From assembly GCA_964545665.1 (NCBI GenBank), contig CAZJGF010000010.1:1-23872 (forward strand): a DNA stretch of 23,872 bases, given 5' to 3'. Shown piece by piece: positions 1-7,607 of the stretch; position 1 is the stretch's first letter; the number at the start of each line of letters is the position of its first letter. This DNA is from CAZJGF01 sp964545665. Lineage in GTDB: Bacteria > Chloroflexota > Dehalococcoidia > GIF9 > AB-539-J10. The position numbers and the translations under genes were made by a program. The notes beneath the pieces are model-generated. The model saw only the letters and a program-made list of their open reading frames with translations, did no database searches and was not told the DNA's origin.

Positions 1-1
1 T

Positions 2-58
2 GTTGACATGACGACAGCCATTCTGGAAGGGCAACGAGCCTATGAAAGAACAGCTTAG
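2..58 (+). CDS. C-terminal tail of an unidentified protein (5' end outside window)
   Basis: From base 2 an open frame reads into the window and ends at TAG 56-58, giving an 18-residue tail that begins VDMTTAILEGQ and ends RAYERTA. The composition (acidic/aliphatic helix, then a charged end) looks like the end of an ordinary soluble enzyme rather than random sequence. Everything upstream is outside the window, so no family can be named. The same strand carries the epimerase gene about 470 bases further on. Confidence is limited because only 18 codons are visible. Confidence 0.35.
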   Translation, partial: VDMTTAILEGQRAYERTA

Positions 59-337
59 ATTGATTGCAACGGTGGTGAAGTTGCACGAAACGTCACTTTG
101 TTTAATCAACTTACGAGTCCTTTGCTGCGACGCAATTCTCCGCTGGCAACCAGCAAAGGCAGGCAAATGCTACTTGTACCAACGGAATTGTTCTGCTGCC
201 CTTGTTTACTGGCATCTCTGCTATGTATCTTCAACGGCAGCCGGCATTACAGCCATTAGCCACTATTCATTAGCCATTGATAGTCCCGAAGCCAAAGGAG
301 CTTCCTCATGCCACATTTGCAAAGGCAGAGGGATTCG

Positions 338-385
338 CCCTCACCTTAATCCTCTCCCATCAAGGGAGAGGATAGTTGGAGTGAG
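338..385. repeat. Palindromic intergenic repeat-like element
   Basis: The left arm (340-358) ends in CCTCTCCC. After a five-base ATCAA loop, the right arm begins GGGAGAGGAT (364-373) and ends in GGAGTGAG. The inner 10 bases pair perfectly; the outer part pairs with mismatches (TCACC against GGAGTGA). Elements of this style, beginning CTCACC..AATCC.CTCCC, are familiar as dispersed intergenic palindromes in draft environmental genomes. Whether this one is repeated in its own genome cannot be seen from one window. Confidence 0.5.
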
Positions 386-409
386 ATTGCTTCGGCTACG
401 CCTCGCAAT
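386..409. repeat. Second short palindromic element
   Basis: ATTGC at 386-390 and GCAAT at 405-409 flank a 14-base centre (TTCGGCTACGCCTC), giving a small inverted repeat directly after the larger palindrome. The phrase resembles a common intergenic repeat style of the kind ATTGCTTCG...CTCGCAATGA. The two elements abut, which suggests a composite repeat unit. Only one copy is visible. Confidence 0.35.
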
Positions 410-529
410 GAGAATAAACAAGAGAAAGCCTCACAGCGACAACTACACACCTGTTGAACAATATGAAACTCTGAGCTACTATCTGTGGTCAGAGGAATCT
501 CTGAGTTAACTGGAAGGAGGGACAGAACT

Positions 530-1498
530 ATGGCAAAACTTGTCACCGGCGGCAGCGGATTTATCGGGTCTTATTTGGTGAGGGAGCTGGCAAAGCGCGG
601 CGAAGAGGTAGTGGTCTTCGCCAGGTCCAGGGGAGGGCGCATACGCGATATCGAGGACAGAATCAAGATAGCCCAGGGAGACATCTCAGACTGGTCCCAG
701 GTTATGAACGCGGTCAAGGAAAACCACATTGACTGCATATACCATCTCGCCGCTATGCTGAGCCTGCCTTCCGAGGCCAACCCATGGGCATCTTTCAGGG
801 TGAATGTCCTTGGCTCAATGAACATTCTGGAGGCAGCGCGGCTTTTTGATGTCAACACAGTCGTCTTCGCCAGTTCCATGGCCACCTACGGATTGGGAAT
901 CGAAAAACCCGTGATAACAGATAGCACCCTCCAGAGACCGACAACAATGTACGGCAGCGGTAAGTTGTATGTAGAGCTGCTGGGCAAGTTCTATCGCAAA
1001 AGGTTTGGGGTGGACTTCCGCTCAGTGCGCATCCCTTCGCTGGTAGGCCCCGGAATAACCACACGGGCTATCGGGCAGTACAACTCCTGGATGATACAGG
1101 ATGCGGCTCTGGGCAGACCGTATGAGTGCTACGGCCCTGAGGACAAAGGCCTCCCGCTGCTGTACTTCAAGGACATTGCAGCCGCATTCTGTGGACTATC
1201 CGAGGCAAGCACCGATGGCATCAAGACGGTCAATTACAATATTGCAGGTATGAGCCGGGCAGTACCCCCGAAGGAGATTGAGCTAGCCGTAAAGAAACTC
1301 ATACCAGCTGCTGTTATCTCCTACAAGCCAGACCCCACTGTTGTAGAATACTTCAAAACCGTCCGCCTGGAGGCGCTAGACGATGCGCCGGCCAGGGCAG
1401 AGTGGGGCTGGAAGCCTGCCTATGATAGTGTCGAGGCTATGGTGGAGGACTTCATCAGGGAGGTCAGGGAGCGCCCAAGCCTGTACGGCCTGTTGTGA
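530..1498 (+). CDS. NAD-dependent epimerase/dehydratase (extended SDR)
   Basis: A 322-residue extended short-chain dehydrogenase/reductase. The Rossmann dinucleotide motif is GGSGFIG (G7, G10, G13). The catalytic set is visible as SS at 115-116 and Y141-x3-K145 in YGSGKLYVE. The tail (LDD.PAR.EWGWKP followed by MVEDF) resembles SDR-type L-threonine 3-dehydrogenases and UDP-sugar 4-epimerases, so the likely reaction is NAD-dependent oxidation or epimerisation of a small hydroxy substrate or nucleotide sugar; the substrate cannot be read. I chose ATG 530 rather than the in-frame GTG-type start at 485 because GGAAGGAGG (512-520) sits at proper spacing before it and the protein then begins MAKLVTGG, as the family does. 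The gene ends in TGA about 100 bases before the assembly gap. Confidence 0.88.
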   Translation: MAKLVTGGSGFIGSYLVRELAKRGEEVVVFARSRGGRIRDIEDRIKIAQGDISDWSQVMNAVKENHIDCIYHLAAMLSLPSEANPWASFRVNVLGSMNILEAARLFDVNTVVFASSMATYGLGIEKPVITDSTLQRPTTMYGSGKLYVELLGKFYRKRFGVDFRSVRIPSLVGPGITTRAIGQYNSWMIQDAALGRPYECYGPEDKGLPLLYFKDIAAAFCGLSEASTDGIKTVNYNIAGMSRAVPPKEIELAVKKLIPAAVISYKPDPTVVEYFKTVRLEALDDAPARAEWGWKPAYDSVEAMVEDFIREVRERPSLYGLL

Positions 1499-1594
1499 GC
1501 ACTCCGTTGGTCAAGTGGCCCTCTCTCCCTTTCAGCCGCCAGTAACCCAATCTGGACTGGCCCAAAGAGCGCCAGGCTCTAGCCTGTGCAGTAA

Positions 1595-1694
1595 NNNNNN
1601 NNNNNNNNNNNNNNNNNNNNNNNNNNNNNNNNNNNNNNNNNNNNNNNNNNNNNNNNNNNNNNNNNNNNNNNNNNNNNNNNNNNNNNNNNNNNNN
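1595..1694. other. Assembly gap (exactly 100 N)
   Basis: A run of 100 N, the customary placeholder for a scaffold join of unknown length. Real sequence of unknown size is missing here, and the two sides may not be as close as they appear. The 96 bases before it (1499-1594) hold no gene I can identify. Confidence 0.98.
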
Positions 1695-2912
1695 CGTGTT
1701 GGAAAGGTGAACCCTTCCCTGGCCTTGCTGGCATCTATCGCCGGAATTCTGATTCTCCTGAGGCTAAAGCTACACCCAAGCTTAGCCATCTTTGCCGGAA
1801 GCCTCATCATGTCACTACTGGTGTTGCCGCCAAATCAAACGCCAGAGCTTATGCTGCATAACCTGCTGGACCTCCAGACCCTAAGGCTCTTAGCCATAGT
1901 TGCATCCGCCTTGACCCTAAGCCGCTTCATGGAGGTGAAAGGCCTGCTGGCAAGGCTAGCAGCCACAATGGAGAGAATTGGCCCCAAGCTTGCCATGCAC
2001 CTCGTTCCCGCTGTAATTGGGCTGGTCCCAATGCCGGCTGGGGCTTTAGTCTCGGCCACCGCAGTAAAGGACCTGGCCAAAAGAATGGACTTGACTCCAG
2101 AGCAGGCCACATTCATAAACTACTGGTTCAGGCATATATGTGAGTCTTCGCTGCCAGTATATCCGGCTATCATAACAGCAAGCGTAATAGTGTCAGTCCC
2201 TCTTTCTTCCATGGTGCCAATGCTTCTCCCTCTATCCGCTTTAGCTGTAGCAATTGGAGGCATTTCCAGTTACAGAATCCTGAAGCTGAAGCAGCCCCAG
2301 GTGACAGAGCAAGAGGCTTCAGGGAATGTAGCACGCAATCTTATCAAAGTCGCCTGGCCTGTCTTCCTGCTTTTCGCGTTAGTTCTGGTGGGCTTGGATG
2401 TTGCCCTTGCCTTCGTGCTTTCACTTTGCCTGCTAATTCTGCAACAAAGAGCTAAATGGCCGGAACTGGAAAAGTCCCTCAAATACGGTTTGGCTCCCAA
2501 AATGTTGTTCCTGCTGTATAGCGTGATGCTATACAAAGCAGCAATAGAAAGCTCAGGTGCTGCTTACGCACTCTTTTCCGACATGCAAGGCATAGGGATG
2601 CCAGCACTGGTCATCCTGGTAGCTCTGCCACTGCTGACAGGCTTTGCCACCGGACTTTCTATGGGATTTGTCGGAATCACCTTTCCGCTGTTGGTCCCGT
2701 TTATGGCCTCAAGCTCAGGAATCAATAGCTATGCTCTACTACTGGCCTACGCAAGCGGAGTGGCCGGTTATCTCCTGTCGCCCGTCCACCTCTGCCTCAT
2801 ACTGTCAACAGAGTACTTCCAGGCCAACTTAGGCAAGGTGTATAGGTACATTCTGCCCCCTTTGCTGGCGGTGCAAGCCATTGTAATAGCCATTTATTGT
2901 ATAGCAGGTTGA
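1695..2912 (+). CDS. DUF401-family integral membrane protein (5' end at gap)
   Basis: About 400 residues, almost wholly hydrophobic, with roughly ten membrane segments. It matches the DUF401 family in its hallmarks: an initial hydrophobic segment followed by LLRLKLHPSLAIFAG, the loop LVPMPAGALVSA, the stretch NYWFRHICESSLPVYP, and a late LLTGFATGLSMGFVG segment. DUF401 proteins are predicted inner-membrane permeases of the ion-transporter type; the substrate is unknown. GTG 1707 is in frame and would give 401 residues, close to the family length, but its purine-rich stretch abuts the codon, so the true start may lie in the gap. Any reading that joins it to sequence before the gap is an artefact of translating N. 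It ends with TGA at 2910-2912. Confidence 0.8.
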   Translation, partial: RVGKVNPSLALLASIAGILILLRLKLHPSLAIFAGSLIMSLLVLPPNQTPELMLHNLLDLQTLRLLAIVASALTLSRFMEVKGLLARLAATMERIGPKLAMHLVPAVIGLVPMPAGALVSATAVKDLAKRMDLTPEQATFINYWFRHICESSLPVYPAIITASVIVSVPLSSMVPMLLPLSALAVAIGGISSYRILKLKQPQVTEQEASGNVARNLIKVAWPVFLLFALVLVGLDVALAFVLSLCLLILQQRAKWPELEKSLKYGLAPKMLFLLYSVMLYKAAIESSGAAYALFSDMQGIGMPALVILVALPLLTGFATGLSMGFVGITFPLLVPFMASSSGINSYALLLAYASGVAGYLLSPVHLCLILSTEYFQANLGKVYRYILPPLLAVQAIVIAIYCIAG

Positions 2913-2983
2913 AAATTGGGATTGTCATCACGTCCGTAACCAGTCCGTTTCTTCAGCTTAGAAGACGAACATCCCCCTGCCCC

Positions 2984-3012
2984 TTGCTATTTGGAAACCA
3001 ACGGTCTATAGT
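2984..3012 (+). promoter_or_regulatory. Candidate sigma70-type promoter for the HD-domain gene
   Basis: TTGCTA (2984-2989), a 17-base spacer, then TATAGT (3007-3012). The boxes match four and five of six consensus bases. Transcription would begin near 3019, about 30 bases before the ATG at 3052, leaving room for the ribosome site at 3038-3044. Predicted from sequence only. Confidence 0.45.
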
Positions 3013-3051
3013 CTTGAATCAAAATAGAGACACTAGTAAGGAGGTAGCCAT

Positions 3052-3618
3052 ATGGAAGAACATACACCTACATACGACGAAGCACTGTCAATTTTCAAGG
3101 AATTCAACCGAGGCGATAGCCTGCTGAAGCACGCCTATTCCGTTGAGGGAGTGATGCGCTACATGGCGCGGAAGGCGGGCGAAGACGAGGAGAAGTGGGG
3201 CATCGTTGGGCTAATGCACGATGTGGACTACGAACGTTTCCCTGACCAGCATTGCAAAAAGGCACGAGAGATATTGGCGGAGCGCGGTTGGCCAGAGGAG
3301 TACATACGAGCGATTGTATCTCATGGCTGGGGTATATGCAGCGACGAAGAGCCGCAAAGCAGTATGGAGAAGACACTATATGCCGTTGACGAGCTAACCG
3401 GACTTATCACGGCGGCAGCGCTAGTTCGACCGTCGAAGAGCGTATCAGACATGGAGGCAAAGTCGGTGATGAAGAAATGGAAAGATAAGTCGTTTGCTGC
3501 TGGTGTGAACCGCACAGTGATTGAAAAAGGAGCCGCGATGTTGGGCGTGGAGTTAAGGGACCTGGTCACCGACGCTATCATAGGGATGCGCGAAGTGGCC
3601 AGCAAAATAGGGCTGTAG
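3052..3618 (+). CDS. HD-domain hydrolase (predicted metal-dependent phosphohydrolase)
   Basis: A 188-residue, single-domain HD-superfamily protein. The metal-binding series is complete: H27 in KHAYSVE, H56-D57 in GLMHDVDYE, H91 in SHGWG, and D113 in YAVDELTGLI. The pattern HAY.VE..MR, GLMHD.DYE and DELTGLI.A..LVRP belongs to a widespread small HD family (COG2316-like) with no settled substrate; phosphomonoester or nucleotide hydrolysis is the usual prediction. AAGGAGG (3038-3044) lies seven bases before ATG 3052, which fixes the start. It stands alone with its own candidate promoter and converges on the oxidoreductase gene, whose end is only 10 bases away. No defects seen. Confidence 0.88.
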   Translation: MEEHTPTYDEALSIFKEFNRGDSLLKHAYSVEGVMRYMARKAGEDEEKWGIVGLMHDVDYERFPDQHCKKAREILAERGWPEEYIRAIVSHGWGICSDEEPQSSMEKTLYAVDELTGLITAAALVRPSKSVSDMEAKSVMKKWKDKSFAAGVNRTVIEKGAAMLGVELRDLVTDAIIGMREVASKIGL

Positions 3619-3628
3619 GGACAGAAGT

Positions 3629-5548
3629 CTAGATCTCCAAGCCAATGCGATAGCCGTTGGCGATAGCTTCGCGTATTCTTCGCGGCTCGACGCAGTCCCC
3701 GGCAAGATAAGTCTCAGGCACCTTTCCGTTAACCTCCTGGTAAAGGGCCCTATCAGGGATAGCCCCAGCCGCTAGAACTATGGTATCGGCCTCGATGGTT
3801 TTCCTCTCACCTTCTTTAGTGGTGACCACAAGTCCCTCAGAGGTAATTTCGTTGTATCTAAGCTCGGTGAGCAGGGTAACCCCCTTCTGCCAGAGCCTAT
3901 CCAGAAAGAAGTCTCTAAGGGTAAAGCCCATCCCCAAGGCCATTTCCATACCCCTTCGTGTGACGGTGACTTTCTTTCCTTTCTCGGCAAGAAACTCGGC
4001 CGTCTCGCAGCCCACCACTTCTCCCCCGATTACTACCACCTTATTTCCCACCGCTGCCTTGCCCTCCAGAACATCCCCCGCCTGGACTACACGAGCCTTG
4101 TCCAGCCCTGGAATCTCAGGCACCAGAGGTCTTACCCCGGTAGCCAGGACCAGCACTTCAGGCTCAAACTCCTCAATCATGGCCGCTGTCGCCTGCTTGC
4201 CTAATTCGATTTTAACTTTAAGCTTATTTAGTTGTGTTTGTAGGTATCTGGTCAAGAACCCAATTCGGTCTTTGTGGGGCGGAATAGCTGCCTGGATTAA
4301 CTGGCCACCCAGTCTGGATTGTTTCTCCCAGAGAGTCACCTGATGCCCCCTTAGAGCTGCTACCCTGGCAGCTTCCATGCCTGCCGGCCCACCACCGACC
4401 ACGAGGACTTTCTTGGGCTTCTTTGCCGAGACAATCCGGTATTCCTCACCTCTTCCCAGAGCAGCATTTACCTGACACCTTATGCCCAGCACGTCAGGGG
4501 AGAACAAGTCATCCCGACATCCCATACAGACTATGCAGGGGGTGATGTCCTCTAATTTGCCCGAGGCCACCTTATTGGGAAGCTCGGGATCAGCCAGAAG
4601 CCCTTTGCCAATAGCGACCAGGTCCGCCTTGCCCGCCGCCAGAATACTCTCGCCAGCTTCAGGGGTAATCCTTCCCACAGCGATCACGGGCACGGTGACC
4701 GCTTTTTTTACCCCTTCTGCCAGGTCAGCAATTATAGCCGGAACGAAGGTAGGAGAGGTCAAATTAACGGGGTTCTTGGGCCCGCCAGCAGATACGTGGA
4801 TGGCATCAGCACCAGCCTGTTGAGCCATCCGGGCTATCTCCCGGGCCTCCTCCAGAGAGGTCCCTTCCTCCAGGCCGTATTCCTTGCCGTTGATCCGGCA
4901 CCAGACGGGGTAGTCACTACCTGCTGCTCCCTTCGCCGCCTTTATAATCTCAATGAGGAACCTGGCTCGGTTTGATAGACTGCCTCCATAGGCATCCTGC
5001 CGCTTATTCGAGGCACGGGAGAGAAATTGACCAATAAGATAGCCGTGGGCTCCGTGGATTTCCGCGCCATCGAAGCCGGCCTGTTTCGCCCGGAACGTTG
5101 CCGCGGCATAAGCAGCAACAAGTTCCGCTATCTCGTCAACTGTGAGCTCTTCGGCCTGCCCAGCTTCTGGGCTGGCCAGCGGCGAGGGACCTACCGGCGG
5201 CATTCCAGTTAGCTCCTGTTCGGCTTTCACTCCACCGTGGTGGAGCTGAATGCCTGCCTTGGCACCATGCCGATGAATGGCCTGCACTAATTCGCTCAGG
5301 CCTGGAATGAACTTGTCGTCGCTGATACCCAGCTGGTTTACGAAAGACTGCCCGCGCGGGTGAACACAGGTCGCCTCCACAATAAGCAACCCTGCTCCGC
5401 CGCGGGCCCGCGTCTCGTAGTGGCCCTTCGTCCGCTCGGTGACATAGCCTTCTTCGCTGCCATACTGCGTTGTCACAGGCGCCATCACTATCCGATTCCT
5501 CAATTCCATCTGCCCTATTCGAAATGGTTCCCAAAGCCGACTTGTCAT
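3629..5548 (-). CDS. NADH:flavin oxidoreductase, 2,4-dienoyl-CoA reductase type (FMN/4Fe-4S/FAD)
   Basis: A 639-residue, two-part flavoenzyme. Residues 1 to about 335 form an Old-Yellow-Enzyme TIM barrel, with the substrate motif HGAHGY (H165, H168, Y170) and H251 in IHVSAGG. C338, C341, C344 and C358 ligate a 4Fe-4S cluster. The rest is a pyridine-nucleotide:disulphide-type domain with an FAD motif (VVGGGPAG, about 383-390) and an NAD(P) motif (VVIGGEVVG, about 505-513). This is the architecture of FadH-type 2,4-dienoyl-CoA reductase, trimethylamine dehydrogenase and bile-acid or enoate reductases. It probably reduces a conjugated double bond using NAD(P)H; the exact substrate is not readable. 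A strong AAGGAGGT precedes ATG 5548. It lies about 100 bases downstream of the damaged radical SAM gene on the same strand. Confidence 0.93.
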   Translation of the reverse strand: MTSRLWEPFRIGQMELRNRIVMAPVTTQYGSEEGYVTERTKGHYETRARGGAGLLIVEATCVHPRGQSFVNQLGISDDKFIPGLSELVQAIHRHGAKAGIQLHHGGVKAEQELTGMPPVGPSPLASPEAGQAEELTVDEIAELVAAYAAATFRAKQAGFDGAEIHGAHGYLIGQFLSRASNKRQDAYGGSLSNRARFLIEIIKAAKGAAGSDYPVWCRINGKEYGLEEGTSLEEAREIARMAQQAGADAIHVSAGGPKNPVNLTSPTFVPAIIADLAEGVKKAVTVPVIAVGRITPEAGESILAAGKADLVAIGKGLLADPELPNKVASGKLEDITPCIVCMGCRDDLFSPDVLGIRCQVNAALGRGEEYRIVSAKKPKKVLVVGGGPAGMEAARVAALRGHQVTLWEKQSRLGGQLIQAAIPPHKDRIGFLTRYLQTQLNKLKVKIELGKQATAAMIEEFEPEVLVLATGVRPLVPEIPGLDKARVVQAGDVLEGKAAVGNKVVVIGGEVVGCETAEFLAEKGKKVTVTRRGMEMALGMGFTLRDFFLDRLWQKGVTLLTELRYNEITSEGLVVTTKEGERKTIEADTIVLAAGAIPDRALYQEVNGKVPETYLAGDCVEPRRIREAIANGYRIGLEI

Positions 5549-5651
5549 TTCTCTCTACCTCCTTGACTCACTATTTTACCACGACGGCCACCAAGAGATA
5601 AACCCTGAAGCAGAGCTGGAGGAGCCCATAGCCACAATAATGAGATTTGCC

Positions 5652-6454
5652 TCAGTAATCACCCCCCAAAAGGTGCGCATTGCCCAATCTCACCCTTGTC
5701 AGCCCCTGTGACTTTGCCTCCGCCAGGCACTCTTCAGCATGGCGTCTGGAGGTGGGGGGCAAGTCCCTCATCACAAATTGAGGTGAAAAGACAAGGAGGG
5801 AATAAGGGATATCTGGGTCGAGTGAACAGATGAATCCGGCAATCCGGGAGACCTCCTGCTTATCCACGTATCCCGGCACCAGCAAGGTGCTCGCTATCAG
5901 CAAAGGGGGCGATGGCCTTGTCTTGGCATATGCAGCTAAAAGCTGAAAGTTTTCCAAGGTCCTCCTGTTGCTTACGCCACATAGAGCAATGTGCAGTTGC
6001 TCATCCCAGGCTTTAAGGTCGAATTTAATACAACCACCGGAGTTTAAGGCAATTTCGGCAGCTTGTCTTAATAAGCTTGGGTGCATAGAACCATTCGTCT
6101 CCCAGCAGATGCGGAGGAGCCTGCCTTTGTTCCTCTCCAAGGCTAGGCGAGAGGCACGAATGGAATGAGGCAATTGAGGTGTTTGAGTTTGTTTCCCCTA
6201 TTATAGCGAAGTCCGCAATAGCTTCTGCCACCTGAAGGCAATCGGCATTCGTTTACACAAATACGACATCGTGGTCCTGTTTCGCTTGTCGGTGGATGAA
6301 CGGGAAGGTCAAATAAGCTTCTGGCCTTGGTATGAGCTTCCTCTATGTTAGGCAATACTGCAAAAAAGTCCTGCCGAATACAGTCAAGACATGACCCTAA
6401 TATCCGGGAAATAACACGGGACTCCTTACCACAATGCTGGCATTTAGCAGACAA
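5652..6454 (-). pseudogene. Radical SAM protein with catalytic core deleted and frame broken
   Basis: Two reading frames encode the two ends of one protein. The N-terminal part (6454 down to about 6178; TTG start, GAAGGG upstream) carries two CxxC pairs (CQHC, CLDC) and then CRICVNEC and YCGLRYN, as in a family of radical SAM proteins related to pyruvate formate-lyase activating enzymes. The C-terminal part (about 6180 to 5652) begins TPQLPHSIRAS and continues with RICWETNG, GGCIKFDLKAWDE, STLLVPGYVD and SLDPDIPYSLLVF, the expected second half. The intervening segment, which should hold the CxxxCxxC radical SAM motif, is absent and the frames do not match across the junction. From memory of the family roughly 100 residues are missing. 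Either a true deletion pseudogene or an assembly collapse; as written it could not bind the SAM-cleaving cluster. Confidence 0.82.
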
Positions 6455-6504
6455 GAAAGCCTACCCTTCTAGCAAGCAAAATATCAATGGCCTTGCCCAA
6501 AAAG

Positions 6505-7449
6505 TCAGATCAAACTGGAGCCGACAAAATCTCTTTGCCCCCGGGTGAACTCGTCTGCAGACATCTCACGCTTACCCTCCAATTGAATCTGGCAAAGTCC
6601 CAGGATGCCCTCTCCAGCAACTACTCCAACTCGAACTGGCGCTGACTTCGGCAAAGCGACCACCCTCCCTATCTCGCCTTTGGCTTTGTCGCCAAGGGGA
6701 GTGGCGCTATGGATTTTAAGTCGCTTGCCTTTCCACCAGGTATAGCACCCTGGCCAGGGATTAAAGGCCCTTACCCGCCGCCAGAGCTCCACTGCCGTGA
6801 GACGCCAGTCCAATTCACCATCTCTGTTTGCTATCAGCTTGCTGTAGGTGGCACTGTCTTCATTCTGAGCTTGGGGCTTGAGCCTGCCCTCAAGCCACTC
6901 AGGCAAAGTCTCCATCAGAAGCTCAGCTCCTGCACTGGCCAGTTTATGTGTGAGCGAGCCTGTAGTGTCCAAGGCGGAAACACCCACCTTCCGCTGAGCC
7001 AAAATCGGTCCGCTATCCAGGGCTTCGTCCATTAACATAATGGTAACACCAGCAAATACATCGCCACAGAGAAGAGTATCAGCTACCGGAGATGGCCCTC
7101 GATGTTTGGGCAATAATGAAGGATGGACATTGAGGCAACCAAATTCAGGTAAAGACAACACTTCCCGCGGGAGAATGTAGCCAAAGGCAGCCACTACGAT
7201 TAGCTCAGGGTGAAAACCAGCCAGTTCTTGTACCGCCCCCGCAGATTTAAGAATGTTTGGCTGAATGACCGGGATCTTGTGTTTCATGGCCAGCTCCTTT
7301 GTTGGAGGAGAGGCAAGCTGCTGACCTCTGCCGGCTGGCTTATCAGGCTGGGTATATACGGCGACCACGTCATAGGAACTCTGGATTAAAGACTCCAATA
7401 TAGGCACAGCAAACTCCGGAGTACCCATAAAAATAGAACGTATATTCAT
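6505..7449 (-). CDS. fmt: Methionyl-tRNA formyltransferase
   Basis: A 314-residue enzyme that formylates Met-tRNA(fMet) with 10-formyl-tetrahydrofolate, needed for normal bacterial translation initiation. It starts MNIRSIFMGTPEFAV, typical of the family. The catalytic residues are visible as N107 and H109 (LNVHPSLLPKHRG) and D145 (DEALDSGPI). The signature loop reads HRGPSPV rather than the commoner YRGAAPI. The C-terminal oligonucleotide-binding domain follows from about residue 205. It is full length. No clear ribosome site precedes ATG 7449; the upstream bases are an A-rich run on the coding strand. It is divergent from dnaA across a 158-base spacer and lies 50 bases upstream of the broken radical SAM gene. 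Confidence 0.95.
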   Translation of the reverse strand: MNIRSIFMGTPEFAVPILESLIQSSYDVVAVYTQPDKPAGRGQQLASPPTKELAMKHKIPVIQPNILKSAGAVQELAGFHPELIVVAAFGYILPREVLSLPEFGCLNVHPSLLPKHRGPSPVADTLLCGDVFAGVTIMLMDEALDSGPILAQRKVGVSALDTTGSLTHKLASAGAELLMETLPEWLEGRLKPQAQNEDSATYSKLIANRDGELDWRLTAVELWRRVRAFNPWPGCYTWWKGKRLKIHSATPLGDKAKGEIGRVVALPKSAPVRVGVVAGEGILGLCQIQLEGKREMSADEFTRGQRDFVGSSLI

Positions 7450-7476
7450 GTCAAAGCTATCTTTTTTTTATTTTTT

Positions 7477-7569
7477 TTATGTAAGAACCTCCCTAGAGAA
7501 GGCCAAAAAACATCTGATATTCTTTTGGGTGTAACTTTTCCTTACTGCCTCTGCTATTTCTTCAGCCAT
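7477..7569 (-). CDS. Possible 30-residue small ORF between dnaA and fmt
   Basis: An ATG at 7569 opens 30 codons on the fmt strand, starting MAEEIAEAVRKS and ending REVLT before TAA 7477-7479. The composition is protein-like, with an acidic amphipathic start followed by a basic/aliphatic end. It stops 27 bases before fmt. The only purine-rich stretch (AGAGG) touches the ATG, so spacing for translation is poor. It could be a leader peptide, a remnant, or chance. I recognise no family. Confidence 0.2.
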   Translation of the reverse strand: MAEEIAEAVRKSYTQKNIRCFLAFSREVLT

Positions 7570-7607
7570 CCTCTTGGCTAATTAATGATAGCACGGTTTG
7601 GGGTGAA

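Larger units (their letters stand above)
59..529. other. Non-coding stretch upstream of the epimerase gene
   Basis: I find no convincing gene here. Open frames cross the stretch, but they run through palindromic repeats, lack ribosome sites and show no recognisable domain. It contains two repeat-like palindromes (338-385 and 386-409), and at about 259-284 a short degenerate repetition of an attagcca-type motif. A weak sigma70-like promoter can be read just before the epimerase gene: TTGAAC at 454-459, 17 bases, TACTAT at 477-482 (four of six consensus bases in each box). Confidence 0.5.

Noticed and set aside
42..509. A 155-codon open frame on the plus strand at the window start
   Set aside because: It crosses both palindromic repeats, has no ribosome site or recognisable domain, and overlaps the tail of the real gene ending at 58.
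485..529. Earlier GTG-type start for the epimerase
   Set aside because: The extra 15 residues are not family-like, and the GGAAGGAGG site clearly serves ATG 530.
1383..2912. A single open frame joining epimerase-overlapping sequence to the DUF401 protein across the N run
   Set aside because: It exists only because N was translated; its first part lies out of frame inside the epimerase gene.
5565..5710. Plus-strand open stretch (YHDGHQEINPEAELEEP...) resembling part of an HD domain
   Set aside because: No start codon or ribosome site, overlaps the end of the radical SAM gene and the leader of the oxidoreductase, and is too short to support a gene fragment.
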